A DNA stretch of 64,000 bases from Faecalibacterium prausnitzii. Lineage in GTDB: Bacteria > Bacillota > Clostridia > Oscillospirales > Ruminococcaceae. The DNA is taken from assembly GCF_019967995.1 (NCBI RefSeq), contig NZ_CP065377.1, positions 682,001 to 746,000 on the forward strand, written 5' to 3'. The notes under the pieces were generated by a model. It was not told the origin of the DNA and searched no databases. It worked only from the letters and a program-made list of their open reading frames with translations. Within the stretch, counting starts at the first letter, position 1, and every line of letters starts with the position of its first letter. The translations under genes were made by a program, and so were the position numbers. Positions 35,372 to 44,826 of the stretch are shown piece after piece.

Positions 35372-36087
35372 GAGCGTACCTCCCCGGCCAGTTTGTAGCC
35401 GATACCCCGCACGGTGCGCAGAAACTGCGGCCTGCCGGGCAGGGGCTCCAGCTTTTCGCGCAGGTGGCGGATGTGGACGTTCAAACTGTTTTCACAGCCG
35501 TAGTAATCCGCGCCCCAGACGGCTTCGCACAGGGCGTCATAGGTCACGATGTGGCCCCGATTCTCGGCCAGCTTGCGCAGCAGAGCCAGTTCGGTGGCGG
35601 TCAGGGGCAGGGCGGAACCGTCCGGAAGCTGGACCAGCGCATCGTTGAGCTGGACGATACGGTCCCCCAGTGTCAGCTGCTGCGAAGCGCCCCGCGCCAG
35701 CTCGGTGCGGTAGACCCGCTGCAAAATGTGCTGTACCCGCAAGAGAAGCTCCTGCATGAGGAAGGGTTTGGTCAGATAATCGTCTGCGCCAAGGCCCAGC
35801 CCGAACAGCCGGTCTGCATCGGCATCCCGTGCGGAGAGGAACAGCGCCGGGACATCCGCTCTGGCCCGCAGCGCCCGGAACAGCGAAAACCCGTCGCCGT
35901 CCGGCAGGTTGATGTCCAGCACCATCAAGTGGGGCGGTGCGGCGTCGAAGGCAGCCCGCGCAGCGGCACAGGTGGCTGCGGTGCGGATGTGGTGATACCC
36001 GGCTCCGCTCAGCTGTTCGCAGAGCAGGCGGAGCAGGTCCGGGTTGTCGTCCACCAGAAGAAGTTCGGCATCATAGATGGAAGTCAT
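35368..36087 (-). CDS. OmpR/PhoB-family response regulator
   Basis: A 239-residue regulator. Receiver domain with Asp13-Asp14, phospho-acceptor Asp58 (LMVLDINLPDGDG), Thr/Ser at ALFLSARD and Lys107 (YLTKPF). The winged-helix DNA-binding domain (about 140-236) shows LTATELALLRKLAENRG and the C-terminal VRTVRGIGYKL. Paired with the overlapping kinase. Its likely target is the divergent ABC operon, whose promoter region has three TTAAG repeats at 11- and 22-bp spacing. Confidence 0.94.
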   Translation of the reverse strand: MTSIYDAELLLVDDNPDLLRLLCEQLSGAGYHHIRTAATCAAARAAFDAAPPHLMVLDINLPDGDGFSLFRALRARADVPALFLSARDADADRLFGLGLGADDYLTKPFLMQELLLRVQHILQRVYRTELARGASQQLTLGDRIVQLNDALVQLPDGSALPLTATELALLRKLAENRGHIVTYDALCEAVWGADYYGCENSLNVHIRHLREKLEPLPGRPQFLRTVRGIGYKLAGEVRS

Positions 36088-36163
36088 AGCGTTCGTGTTC
36101 CTTTGTGCATTTTTTCTTCACTATACCACAAATGGCCCGGCAGAGCAGCGCTTTGCCGAAAAT

Positions 36164-36217
36164 TTAAGGCCAAATTAAGCTCGGCTTCCGGGTGGATTAA
36201 GGCAGCGGGTGTATCCT
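36164..36217 (+). promoter_or_regulatory. TTAAG repeats upstream of the ABC operon (response-regulator site)
   Basis: TTAAG occurs at 36164, 36175 and 36197, that is 11 and 22 bp apart, all on one face of the helix. A -10-like TATCCT lies at 36212-36217 with no good -35 box, as in promoters that need an OmpR-type activator. Binding is inferred. Confidence 0.5.
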
Positions 36218-36261
36218 GAACGTGTTCCGAACAACAGGAAACACGAAAAGGAGCGGATAGC

Positions 36262-37188
36262 ATGAAATCTGTGATCGAAACGCACGACCTTTGCAAAAGC
36301 TACCATGGTCACCCGGTGGTGGACCATTTGAACCTGACCGTCCCGCAAGGGTGTGTCTACGGCTTTTTAGGCCCCAACGGTGCGGGCAAATCCACCACCA
36401 TGAAGATGCTGCTGGGGCTTGTGCACCCCACCGGCGGCAGTGTGGAGCTGCTGGGGCACACCCTGAACGAATCGAGCCGCATGGCCCTGCTGCGGCAGAC
36501 CGGCAGCCTGATCGAATCACCGTCCGGCTATCTTCACCTGACGGCGCTGGAGAATCTGGCCATCGTGGCCGACTTAAAAGCCGTGGACCGGAAGGACATC
36601 GACCGGGTGCTGGACATCGTACACCTGACCAAAGACGCTGACCGGAAGGTGGGGCAGTATTCCCTTGGCATGAAGCAGCGGCTGGGCATTGCCATGGCGC
36701 TGCTGGGCAGCCCCAAACTGCTGATTTTAGACGAGCCCACCAACGGTCTGGACCCGGCGGGCATTCAGGAGATGCGCAGCCTCATCGCCGCCATGCCGCA
36801 GACCACCGGAGCCACCGTGCTGATCTCCAGCCACCTGCTGGGCGAGATCGAGCAGATGGTGGATCAGGTGGGCATCCTGAACCACGGCAAACTGCTGTTC
36901 GAGGGTTCTTTGCAGCAGCTGCAAAAACACAGCCGGGGCGGCATTCTGCTGCGGGTGCTGGATGTGTCAAAGGCCCTTGCCGTGCTGAACGAGCAGGGGA
37001 TGCAGGCAGCAGCCCGGACGGAGGAGCCGGACGTCGTTCTGCTGCCGCCGCAGGACGATGCCGCGCTGGCGGCACTGGTCTGTGCGCTTGCCGAACGCGG
37101 GGCAGGTGTCGTGGGGCTGACGGCCCAGACAAAGAGCCTTGAGGATATCTTCCTCAGCCTGACCCAGACCAGCGGGGAGGTGGCGTGA
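36262..37188 (+). CDS. ABC transporter ATPase, bacitracin/lantibiotic-immunity (BcrA/LanF) type
   Basis: A 308-residue ATPase: Walker A GPNGAGKST (37-45), signature YSLGMKQRLGIAMAL, Walker B LLILDEPTNGLDP, switch His in ISSHLLGEIEQ. The C-terminal 80 residues form the extra domain found in BcrA-like proteins. ATG 36262 follows AAAGGAGCG. With the two permeases downstream it makes a complete three-gene transporter. This type removes lantibiotics or bacitracin from the membrane. No precursor or modification genes are nearby, so it looks like self-defence against others. Confidence 0.9.
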   Translation: MKSVIETHDLCKSYHGHPVVDHLNLTVPQGCVYGFLGPNGAGKSTTMKMLLGLVHPTGGSVELLGHTLNESSRMALLRQTGSLIESPSGYLHLTALENLAIVADLKAVDRKDIDRVLDIVHLTKDADRKVGQYSLGMKQRLGIAMALLGSPKLLILDEPTNGLDPAGIQEMRSLIAAMPQTTGATVLISSHLLGEIEQMVDQVGILNHGKLLFEGSLQQLQKHSRGGILLRVLDVSKALAVLNEQGMQAAARTEEPDVVLLPPQDDAALAALVCALAERGAGVVGLTAQTKSLEDIFLSLTQTSGEVA

Positions 37189-37189
37189 G

Positions 37190-37939
37190 ATGGCGGCTTT
37201 CCGTGCAGAACTGCAAAAAGCCCACCGTAGGCACGACCTTGCTCTCTGCCTGTTCATCCCCGGCATTGTCGTGCTATGGGTGGGCGGCCTTGCCCCGGCA
37301 GACCCGGAGGAGCTTGCCAACGGTTACAGCGCCCTGCTTTACAGCCTGCCCGTCATTGAAGCCATTCTGATGCCGGTGATGATGGCAGTTCTGGCCTCCC
37401 GGTTGTGGGATATGGAGATCAAAGGCAACACCGCCAAGCTGCTCTACACCCTGCAAAGCCGCCGCAGCCTGTTTGCAGGCAAAGCGGTCTTTGGGGTGCT
37501 GGAGGTGCTGTTGGTCACGGTGCTGGAGCTGGCCTGCGTTCCGGTGCTGGGGCGCGTTCATGGTTATACCGAAGCCTTTCCCACTGGGCAGCTGGTCTAT
37601 CTGTTCGTCTGCACGCTGGCGGTGGACGCAATGCTCTTCTTTGGGGAATTTCTGCTGATGCTGTGGGTGGGCAATCCCCTGCCGGCGCTCTGCGTGGGCA
37701 TTGTAGGGGCGCTGGTTGGGCTGTTCTCTGCTTTTATGCCGCCGCTTGCCAGTTACTTTGTACCCTTTGGGTACTACATCCCTCTGAGCGCCTACGAAGT
37801 GGCGAACTGGGACAAGGCTACCCACACCGTCACCTACGGCACCCGCCCCTTCAACTGGGGGCTGTTGGCCTTCACCCTTGCGCTGGGCGCTGTGCTGTTT
37901 GCCCTTGCGTGGCGCAAGGTACAGGACGAGGAGGTATAA
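37190..37939 (+). CDS. ABC-2 type permease, lantibiotic-immunity (MutE/EpiE-like)
   Basis: A 249-residue membrane protein with six predicted helices (for example 20-38, 55-75, 103-122, 137-165, 170-190, 223-242). Early segment AELQKAHRRHDLALCLFIPG and the YEVANWDKATHT loop before the last helix fit the lantibiotic-immunity permease group. It begins two bases after the ATPase stop and is followed by a second, related permease, so the channel is probably a heterodimer. Confidence 0.82.
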   Translation: MAAFRAELQKAHRRHDLALCLFIPGIVVLWVGGLAPADPEELANGYSALLYSLPVIEAILMPVMMAVLASRLWDMEIKGNTAKLLYTLQSRRSLFAGKAVFGVLEVLLVTVLELACVPVLGRVHGYTEAFPTGQLVYLFVCTLAVDAMLFFGEFLLMLWVGNPLPALCVGIVGALVGLFSAFMPPLASYFVPFGYYIPLSAYEVANWDKATHTVTYGTRPFNWGLLAFTLALGAVLFALAWRKVQDEEV

Positions 37940-37943
37940 AACC

Positions 37944-38678
37944 ATGCTGAAACGCTGTATTCTTGCGGAGAACCGCAAGCTCCACGCATCCCCCATCTGG
38001 GCCATGTTCTTTGTGCTGCCCATTCTTTCCGCCACCTATGGCACGTTCAATTATCTGCAAAATCTTGAGATCCTCACCGACGGCTGGTACAGCCTTTGGA
38101 CCCAGCACACCCTGTTTTATTCCATGCTCTTCTTCCCTGCCATGGTAGCCACCTATGCTGCCTACTTGTGGCGGCTGGAACATCTGGGGCACAACTGGAA
38201 CCTGATCATGGCAAGCCCCGTACCGCCGCTGGACCTGTTTGCCGCAAAGTTTGCGGTGGTGACAAAGCTTGCGTTTCTGACCCACGGCTTTGTGTTCGCG
38301 CTGTTCGTGTTCTGCGGCAAGGTATTTGCCCATCTGCCCGGCTGGCCGCCGGTTCGGCTGCCGCTCTTTCTGCTGCGGGGGTTGCTGGGTGCGTTGGCTG
38401 TTATTGCTGCGCAACTGGTGCTGGCCATGGTCATCCGCAGCTTTGCCGTGCCCATTTTTCTGGGGTTGCTGGGCGGCATTACCGGCATCTTTATCAGCTC
38501 CAAGGGTCATGGGCTGTTGTGGCCCTATTCCCTGATGCAACTCGGTATGAACTCCAACAAAAGTGCGGATGCTCTGGCTGGCAGCTACGGGCTGTTTGCA
38601 GCCAGCTGTCTGGGGTGGCTGGTGGTGTTCTTTCTGCTGGCGCATCTTCTGCTGCGCAGATGCGATGTCCGGGCCTGA
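37944..38678 (+). CDS. ABC-2 type permease, lantibiotic-immunity (MutG/EpiG-like)
   Basis: A 244-residue permease with six predicted helices. LAENRKLHASPIWAMFFVLPILSATYGTFNYLQN at the start and WRLEHLGHNWNLIMASPVPPLDLFAAKF are typical of this family, where a short cytoplasmic loop contacts the ATPase. ATG 37944 (GAGGTATAAAACC upstream) is four bases after the previous stop. Third gene of the operon; no terminator is evident before the next gene's promoter. Confidence 0.83.
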   Translation: MLKRCILAENRKLHASPIWAMFFVLPILSATYGTFNYLQNLEILTDGWYSLWTQHTLFYSMLFFPAMVATYAAYLWRLEHLGHNWNLIMASPVPPLDLFAAKFAVVTKLAFLTHGFVFALFVFCGKVFAHLPGWPPVRLPLFLLRGLLGALAVIAAQLVLAMVIRSFAVPIFLGLLGGITGIFISSKGHGLLWPYSLMQLGMNSNKSADALAGSYGLFAASCLGWLVVFFLLAHLLLRRCDVRA

Positions 38679-38710
38679 GCGGTCTGCGGCGGAATGTTCA
38701 CAAAATCTGC

Positions 38711-38742
38711 TTGAAAAGAACGGTGAAATCGGGTAGGATAAT
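38711..38742 (+). promoter_or_regulatory. Promoter of the GT51 gene
   Basis: TTGAAA (38711-38716), 17 bp, TAGGAT (38734-38739); GATAAT at 38737 is an overlapping alternative. Confidence 0.5.
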
Positions 38743-38772
38743 ACCATTCAGAAGGTGAAAGGAGCGAACGTG

Positions 38773-39519
38773 ATGCGGACGCTGAAGGATCTCCTCAAAC
38801 GGCTGCTGTGCTGGGCGCTGCTGCTGGCACTGCTGGTGCTGGCTGCGGCGGGGGCTGTGCTGGGGGTACAGGGATGGAAACTCTACCGTGCCACCCAGCC
38901 CGGACTCCCGGCGGCGCAGCTGTACGAGACCCTCTCGGCCCGCCCCGGATTCACCACCTGCGATGCCATCCCCCAGACCTACATCGACGCCGTCATCGCC
39001 GTGGAGGACAGCCGGTTCGAGCTGCACCACGGCGTGGACCCGGTGGCCATCGTCCGGGCGCTGTGGACAGACCTGCGGACCCGCTCGCTGGCCGAAGGCG
39101 GCAGCACCCTGACCCAGCAGCTGGCAAAGAACATCTACTTCACGCAGGAGAAGCACTTTGCCCGCAAGGCGGCGGAACTTTTCGCGGCGCTGGACATCGA
39201 AAAGCACTGCTCCAAGCAGCAGATTTTTGAGATGTACGTGAATACGATCTATTTCGGCAGCGGATGCTACGGCATCGCCGAGGCGGCGGAAGGCTACTTT
39301 GGCAAGACGCCTGCGGAGCTGACCTCCGCCGAATGCGTCCTGCTGGCGGGCCTGCCCAATGCGCCGTCCGCCTACTCGCCCCATTCCAGCCCGGAGCTGG
39401 CGCTCAAGCGCTCGCAGGTGGTGCTGGACCGGATGGTCTCCTGCAAAAAGCTCACAAAGACCCAGGCCAGAGAGCTGCAGGATGAGATCGCCGCGCTGCC
39501 GGTGCTGGCAAGAACCTGA
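38773..39519 (+). CDS. Monofunctional peptidoglycan glycosyltransferase (GT51)
   Basis: A 248-residue membrane-anchored transglycosylase that links lipid II into glycan strands. One N-terminal helix (about 12-35), then the GT51 domain: AVEDSRFELHHGVD holds the catalytic Glu, GGSTLTQQLAKN is motif 2, and KKEI-type EIFEMYVNTIYFG and YFGKTPAELTSAECVLLAGLPNAPSAYSP are motifs 3-5. No transpeptidase domain follows, so it is the monofunctional form. ATG 38773 has AAAGGAG 8 bp upstream; GTG 38770 is also possible. Confidence 0.9.
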   Translation: MRTLKDLLKRLLCWALLLALLVLAAAGAVLGVQGWKLYRATQPGLPAAQLYETLSARPGFTTCDAIPQTYIDAVIAVEDSRFELHHGVDPVAIVRALWTDLRTRSLAEGGSTLTQQLAKNIYFTQEKHFARKAAELFAALDIEKHCSKQQIFEMYVNTIYFGSGCYGIAEAAEGYFGKTPAELTSAECVLLAGLPNAPSAYSPHSSPELALKRSQVVLDRMVSCKKLTKTQARELQDEIAALPVLART

Positions 39520-39528
39520 CAAACTACA

Positions 39529-39566
39529 AAAACTCCCCTCAGCCATCCACGGCCGAGGGGAGTTTT
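39529..39566. terminator. Bidirectional terminator
   Basis: AACTCCCCTC and GAGGGGAGTT with A-rich and T-rich flanks; ends the GT51 gene and, on the minus strand, the FtsX-like permease gene. Confidence 0.9.
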
Positions 39567-39582
39567 TTGCGGAGATGCTTTC

Positions 39583-42500
39583 TTATTCCGGTGCCTTCAT
39601 GCTTTCGACCATGCTGATGTTCCGGACATGGCGGCGCATGAGGCGGCAGACGACGACGGTGAAGAAGAGGGTGAGGGCTACGCTGAACAGGTAGCTGCGG
39701 GGTGCGATGGAGCGGATGAACATCATCTGGTCCATCTCCACGGTGCGGACGATGAACTGATGCAGCGGCACGCCCAGCGCAAGGCCCGCCAGCGACCCGA
39801 TGAGGGCCAGCAGGTCGATCTCGCGGAAGATGTAGCGGTAGACCTCGTTGTCGAAGAAGCCCAGCACCTTGATGGTGGCCAGCTCCTTTTTGCGCTCGCC
39901 AAGGTTCACGCTGATGAGGTTGTAGAGCACCACGGCGGCCAGCGCAGCGGCACAGACGATGATCAGGATGACCACATAGTTCAGGCAGCCGATGAGGTTG
40001 TCGAACATTTCGGTCGTGTCCTCCATGAAGGAGACCCCGCTGACGTAATTGCAGGCCAGCAGGTCGGTGCGCAGGGTGTTGCGGTCGTCCGAGGTGGGGC
40101 AGTCGGTCTGGCCGTAAACGGTGTTCCACTCCGGCAGGGTGCCGCCCGTCAGCGTCCGGAGCTGCGCCTGCGAGAGGTACAGCCGGGTGAAGACGTAGTT
40201 CTCGGTGATGCCGGTCAGGGTCAACGTTTTGCGGCTGCCATCGCTGGTCTCCACCTCAAAGGTGTCGCCCACCGCAAGGCCCAGGCTCTCGGCGGTCTTC
40301 TCGGTCAGGATGGCACTGTTATCGTCAAAGGGGATGGCCTTGTGCCCCTGCCGGGTGCGAAAGGTGAAATATGCGGTCATCTGGCTCTCGTCTTCTGCCG
40401 TCACGATGCTTACGGTCTGCTTGTCGCCGCTGGCATTGTAGAGGGTCACGCTCTTGTTGTAGAAACGGCCCCAGCTGGTCACATCGGCGCTGGAATCCAG
40501 CACATCGCCCAGACCGTGTTCCACGGAAAAGGCTCTGGTGTCGCTGTACGAGATGGTCAGGTCGCTGTGGTTCAGCTCGGTGGTCTGGCGGTTGAGCATG
40601 GGCAGGATGGAATCCTGGATGCCAAAGCCGATGAGCAGCAGGGCCGTGCAGCCCGCCACGCCCAGCACGGTCATGAAGAAGCGCTTCTTATACCGGAACA
40701 GGTTGCGAGCCGTGGTCTTCTGGGAAAAGCTCATGTGCTTCCACAGCGGGGTGATGTATTCGAGGAAGATGCGCTTGCCGGCCACCGGTGCGCGGGGCAG
40801 GAGCAGGGCGGCGGTCTTCTCGCGCAGGCTGGCGCGGCAGGCCTCCCAGGTGGTGATGCCGATGACGGCCGCACTGAGCAGGACGCTTCCCACGGCCATG
40901 CCGGGGTAGAATTGCAGGGTGAAGGTGGGCAGGCGGAACACCATGGTCTGATAGGCCTGCCAGATGATGGTGGGGAAGACGACGAAGCCCACCGCCATGC
41001 CCAGGATGCTGCCCAGGATGCTGGAGGCCAGGCCGTAGAACAGGTACTTGCCCGCAATGGCTGTGTTGGAGTAGCCCAGCGCTTTCAGGGTGCCCATCTG
41101 CAGGCGGTTCTCGTCCACCATGCGGGTCATGGTGGTGGAGGCCACCAGTGCCGCCACCAGGAAGAAGAACACGGGGAAGACCCGTGCGATGGCGTCCATC
41201 CGGTCGGCATACTGCTCAAAGGTGACGAAGCTCATGGTGCTGTTTCGGTCGAGGACGTACCACTCGCCGTTCTGGATGTCAGAGATCTGCTCTTCGGCAT
41301 CGTCGATCTGCTTCTGGCCGTCCGCGAGCTTCTGCTCCGCCTCGGCTTTCTGCGTTGCGTATTCAGTGCGGGAGGCGTCCAGCTGCTCTTTGCCGGTATC
41401 GTATTCGGCCCAGCCGTCATCCAGCCGGGTGCGGGCATCGGCGAGCTGCTGTTCGGCGGCAGCAAAGGCGGAATAGGCAGAGGCGGTGCCGGTGGAAAGC
41501 CCCAGCTGGCCCTGCATCAGTTCCAGTTTCATCTTCCGCAGAGCGGCTTTGGCCTCGGTGACGAGTTCCGTATTGGAAAGGCTGGGCGAGGAGAGGAGCC
41601 CCTGGGCATACATCTGCCGCTTGCCCTCGTCCAGCTGCTGCTGGTAGCCGTTGAGCTGGGCATAGATGCTGTCGTAGGCGGCCTGTGCCTTGGCGAGGGC
41701 ATCCCGCAGCTCCGTGTATTCTTCGTCGGCGGGTTCGGCCTCGTCGAGCGCTTTCTGCGCGTTGTGGAGCGCGGCTTCGGCATAGGTCAGCAGCGGGTCG
41801 GCCACCTGCTTCAGGTTGACCAGAAGCTCGATCTGCTGGAGCTGATCTTCAAATTCCAGGATCTGCTCCTCGCCGTCCAGCACTTTGTCCGCACCGCTCT
41901 GCATGGTGTCGGGCAGGGCGGCTTTCTGCTGGGCCAGCTGCGCTTTGCCGGAGGTGTACTCTGCTTCGCCCTGCTCCAGCTGCGCTTTGGCGGCGGTGAG
42001 CTGGGCTTGGGCCTCGTCGAGCTTCTGTTCGGCCTGTGCAAACTGGCGTTCGGCCTCTGCTTTCTGCTCGTCGTAGGTCTGCTTGGCATCGGTCAGTTTG
42101 GCAGTGGCGTCGTCGATGAGGGCTTCCCGGCGGGTGGTGCACTGTGCGCCGCTGATGGAGGTCAGCCGGTCGGCGACGGCATCCACGGCCGTCTGGTATT
42201 CATCGGAATAGTTGTCATACTGGTCGGCATTCTTGACCTTGATATAACAAACGGTGTAATAATCGGCAGTCAGCTGACCGTCCGAGACGTAGACGATGGC
42301 GTCCAGAACGCCGTCGCCGGCGGTGGAAGTCTCCTGGTCGGAGGAAAAATGCAACGGGTCTTGCACCTGCCCCACCACGGTATAAGAGGTGCGGGCGAGG
42401 CCGTCGGTGCCGTCCGGCAGGGTCAGCGTGGTGCCGATGGGGATCTCTTCCCCGTGGCCCATGACATGCACGACGCATTCGTCGGCAGCTTCGGGCATCC

Positions 42501-42906
42501 GGCCTGCCAGCAACAGCGGGCGGTTCAGATTCTCGGCCGTGTCGGCACCGGGGTCTGCCGGGAGCTGCTGGATGCGCAGGACAGCGGGCTGGTCGGTGCT
42601 GGACCAGCGGCCCTCGGTGTCCAGATACTTCACCGGCTGGACCGCTGTGACGCCCTCGGTCGCGGCAATGGCGTCGATGTCGTCCTCGGAAAGGCCGAGG
42701 GTGGAGAGGACGCGCAGGTCGAATACGTTCTGCTGTACGTAATATTTCTGCCCGGCGATCCGCATACTGGGTGCAAAGCTGGCAAGGCCCGTCAGGATCA
42801 TCACGCCCAGTGCCACGATGCCGAACAGGGACAAAAACCGGCTCAGGTTGCCCCTGAGATCCCGGAGGATGTTTTTTCGATAACTTTTCTGCACAAGAAT
42901 CACCAC
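39583..42906 (-). CDS. Large FtsX/MacB-type ABC permease with coiled-coil insert
   Basis: A 1107-residue permease. One membrane helix near 25-45, an outer domain, then a long Ala/Gln/Glu-rich coiled coil (about 270-590 with one gap) before the first FtsX core (helices near 610-760) and a second FtsX domain ending with three helices (about 970-1090). Duplicated FtsX domains with an extracellular coiled coil are known in large Firmicute exporters and stress permeases. It starts with GTG overlapping the ATPase stop by 4 to 7 bp. Substrate unknown; peptide or antibiotic export or mechanical signalling are options. Confidence 0.88.
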   Translation of the reverse strand: MVILVQKSYRKNILRDLRGNLSRFLSLFGIVALGVMILTGLASFAPSMRIAGQKYYVQQNVFDLRVLSTLGLSEDDIDAIAATEGVTAVQPVKYLDTEGRWSSTDQPAVLRIQQLPADPGADTAENLNRPLLLAGRMPEAADECVVHVMGHGEEIPIGTTLTLPDGTDGLARTSYTVVGQVQDPLHFSSDQETSTAGDGVLDAIVYVSDGQLTADYYTVCYIKVKNADQYDNYSDEYQTAVDAVADRLTSISGAQCTTRREALIDDATAKLTDAKQTYDEQKAEAERQFAQAEQKLDEAQAQLTAAKAQLEQGEAEYTSGKAQLAQQKAALPDTMQSGADKVLDGEEQILEFEDQLQQIELLVNLKQVADPLLTYAEAALHNAQKALDEAEPADEEYTELRDALAKAQAAYDSIYAQLNGYQQQLDEGKRQMYAQGLLSSPSLSNTELVTEAKAALRKMKLELMQGQLGLSTGTASAYSAFAAAEQQLADARTRLDDGWAEYDTGKEQLDASRTEYATQKAEAEQKLADGQKQIDDAEEQISDIQNGEWYVLDRNSTMSFVTFEQYADRMDAIARVFPVFFFLVAALVASTTMTRMVDENRLQMGTLKALGYSNTAIAGKYLFYGLASSILGSILGMAVGFVVFPTIIWQAYQTMVFRLPTFTLQFYPGMAVGSVLLSAAVIGITTWEACRASLREKTAALLLPRAPVAGKRIFLEYITPLWKHMSFSQKTTARNLFRYKKRFFMTVLGVAGCTALLLIGFGIQDSILPMLNRQTTELNHSDLTISYSDTRAFSVEHGLGDVLDSSADVTSWGRFYNKSVTLYNASGDKQTVSIVTAEDESQMTAYFTFRTRQGHKAIPFDDNSAILTEKTAESLGLAVGDTFEVETSDGSRKTLTLTGITENYVFTRLYLSQAQLRTLTGGTLPEWNTVYGQTDCPTSDDRNTLRTDLLACNYVSGVSFMEDTTEMFDNLIGCLNYVVILIIVCAAALAAVVLYNLISVNLGERKKELATIKVLGFFDNEVYRYIFREIDLLALIGSLAGLALGVPLHQFIVRTVEMDQMMFIRSIAPRSYLFSVALTLFFTVVVCRLMRRHVRNISMVESMKAPE

Positions 42907-43604
42907 TCGATCTGTTCCACGGGCACAGGGTGCTCGTTGATCTGGTTGGACAGGATCTGCCCGCTCTTCACCTGGATGATGCGGTCGGCCATGGCCGTCA
43001 GGGCTGTGTTGTGGGTGATGACGATGACGGTGCGGCCCGTTTCGCGGCAGGTGCGCTGCAGCAGGGCCAGCACCTGTTTGCCGGTCTTGTAGTCCAGCGC
43101 ACCGGTCGGCTCATCGCAGAGCAGGAGCTTCGGATTTTTGGCGAGGGCGCGCGCAATGGAGACGCGCTGCTGTTCGCCGCCCGAAAGCTGGGCCGGGAAG
43201 TTGTTCAGCCGCTCGCCGAGGCCGACGCTTTCCAGCGTGGCTTTGGGGTCCAGCGGGTCGCGGCAGATCTCGCTGGCCAGTTCTACGTTTTCCAGCGCCG
43301 TCAGGTTCTGCACGAGGTTATAGAACTGGAAGACGAATCCGACGTCATACCGCCGGTATTGGGTCAGCTCTTTCTCGGAGAACCGACTTACATCCTGCCC
43401 GTCGAGCCAGACGTGGCCCTCGTCGCAGGTGTCCATGCCGCCGAGGATGTTCAGCAGGGTGGTCTTGCCTGCACCGGACGGCCCGACGATGATGCAGAAC
43501 TCGCCCTTGTCCACGTAAAAATTCAGGCGGTCCGCTGCGGCGATGCGGACACTGCCTGTCTGGTAGTATTTGGAAACATTTTCAAATTCCACGAAGTGTT
43601 CCAT
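42900..43604 (-). CDS. ABC ATPase, MacB/LolD type
   Basis: A 234-residue ATPase with Walker [17 protein letters not shown] (about 39-54), the X-loop/Q-loop [20 protein letters not shown] typical of MacB/LolD, signature [15 protein letters not shown], Walker [13 protein letters not shown] and switch His in VIVITHN. ATG 43604 follows AAGGAGAAGC. Forms a mechanotransmission-type transporter with the overlapping large permease. Confidence 0.94.
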   Translation of the reverse strand: MEHFVEFENVSKYYQTGSVRIAAADRLNFYVDKGEFCIIVGPSGAGKTTLLNILGGMDTCDEGHVWLDGQDVSRFSEKELTQYRRYDVGFVFQFYNLVQNLTALENVELASEICRDPLDPKATLESVGLGERLNNFPAQLSGGEQQRVSIARALAKNPKLLLCDEPTGALDYKTGKQVLALLQRTCRETGRTVIVITHNTALTAMADRIIQVKSGQILSNQINEHPVPVEQIEW

Positions 43605-43704
43605 AATGCTTCTCCTTGCCTTGGGAAATCAAGTTTATTCCAATATAACTATACCATAATTTCCACAGGTTGGCGGGAAAAATCGCCGCAAATTTTCAAA
43701 AACT

Positions 43705-44283
43705 TCATAAATTTGTAGTATCCCAGAGGAGGTCAGCCAGCGCTTCGATGCGGCACTGCGCAAAGTAGGCCTCTTCCAGAGGAATCCACCGACGGACAAA
43801 GTTTTCGTAGCGTTCGCCTTCCCGCGCCTGCAAACGGCGGGCCTGTTCTTCTTTGGAACAGGTGACGAACACTTTGAGGTCATAAAAGTCTGCAAGAATC
43901 GGGTGGTGGCTGTAGCTGCCCTCCAGTATATAGAGCGGTGCGGGCGGTACGCACTGTTCCGGCAGATAGGCACCCTCCCGGCAGGAGTACGCCCGGCTGC
44001 GCACCGCGGCCCCGGCCTGTGCCGGAACGAGCACTTCCTCCCGCAGGCGGGCCAGGTCCATATTGGCGCAAGGCGTTTCGGCCCAGTCCGGGATGCGCTG
44101 TGCCGGGGGAAGATAGTAGTCGTCGGTATGGAAGACGGCGCTGCCCGGAAACTGTTCTGCCAGCTGTGCCGCCAGCGTCGTTTTGCCGCTGCCGCAGCGG
44201 CCGTCCAGCGCGATGAGCACGGGCCGCTCCGGGTGGGCCTCCAGCAGGGAGGCGATGGTCTGGGTGAGAGAAGTCATATTCAT
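43705..44283 (-). CDS. Uridine kinase-like P-loop kinase
   Basis: A 192-residue nucleoside/sugar kinase-like ATPase. Walker A is DGRCGSGKTT (about 26-35), the substrate loop HTDDYYLPPAQR, and the lid includes RLQAREGERYENFVRRWIPLEE. The pattern is that of small uridine-kinase-like proteins often annotated only as AAA or (d)CMP-kinase-like. ATG 44283 forms an ATGA overlap with the upstream GNAT gene. Substrate not determinable. Confidence 0.82.
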   Translation of the reverse strand: MNMTSLTQTIASLLEAHPERPVLIALDGRCGSGKTTLAAQLAEQFPGSAVFHTDDYYLPPAQRIPDWAETPCANMDLARLREEVLVPAQAGAAVRSRAYSCREGAYLPEQCVPPAPLYILEGSYSHHPILADFYDLKVFVTCSKEEQARRLQAREGERYENFVRRWIPLEEAYFAQCRIEALADLLWDTTNL

Positions 44284-44801
44284 AGGTCTTTTCTGAAGGT
44301 CAGATTTTTGTATTCTGTTTTCGTTCCGCTGCGGCGGAAGGTTCCATTTTCGGAAGGAGCAAAGCCCAGTGAGCACATTACACCGCAGGAACTGGCATTG
44401 TCAGCGGCGACATCGGCAAGAAATGTCTTGACGCCGTTCTGGATGCCAAAATCGACCAGTGCACCGACCATTTCCTTGGCGTAGCCCTTTCGCCAGCAAG
44501 TAGGATGGATGCAGTACCCGATATCCCAGCAGCGTCCGTTTTCCTTAATGACGGCGCAGCAGGTGCCGATGGCTTGGCCGGTGACTTTATCCTCTGCGAT
44601 GACATAGTAGCAGTCAGCGCTGTCATTCAGATGCCGCAGAAGTTCCATATACTCATTGAGATTGTCGATGGTGTCCAGTGCTGGATCGGTCAGGTATTTT
44701 CCGGTAATAGGGTCGCCCCAGATACAGAGTGCAAAACCGGCATCTTTGGCCTCCTGCGGGCGCAGGCGCAGCCGGGCGGTTTCAAAAGGAATAAAATACA
44801 T
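44280..44801 (-). CDS. GNAT-family N-acetyltransferase (RimJ/RimL-like)
   Basis: A 173-residue acetyltransferase. The N-terminal FETARLRLRPQEAKDA, the strand WDIGYCIHPTCWRKGYAKEMV that holds the acetyl-CoA pyrophosphate loop, and FLADVAADNASSCGVMCSLGF near the end are typical of the RimJ/RimL (Acetyltransf_3) group, which acetylates protein N-termini or small amines. AGGAG precedes ATG 44801. It lies just behind the candidate antisense promoter of the neighbouring small locus. Confidence 0.9.
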   Translation of the reverse strand: MYFIPFETARLRLRPQEAKDAGFALCIWGDPITGKYLTDPALDTIDNLNEYMELLRHLNDSADCYYVIAEDKVTGQAIGTCCAVIKENGRCWDIGYCIHPTCWRKGYAKEMVGALVDFGIQNGVKTFLADVAADNASSCGVMCSLGFAPSENGTFRRSGTKTEYKNLTFRKDL

Positions 44802-44826
44802 AAAGAACTCCTGAAAAGTTGCGTTC

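Noticed and set aside
36262..38678. Lantibiotic biosynthesis cluster
   Set aside because: Only immunity-type transporter and regulatory genes are present; no precursor peptide, LanM/LanBC or protease gene was found.
39628..43092. Open frame of 1154 codons on the plus strand
   Set aside because: Antisense shadow of the FtsX-type permease; composition and lack of any motif match an artefact.
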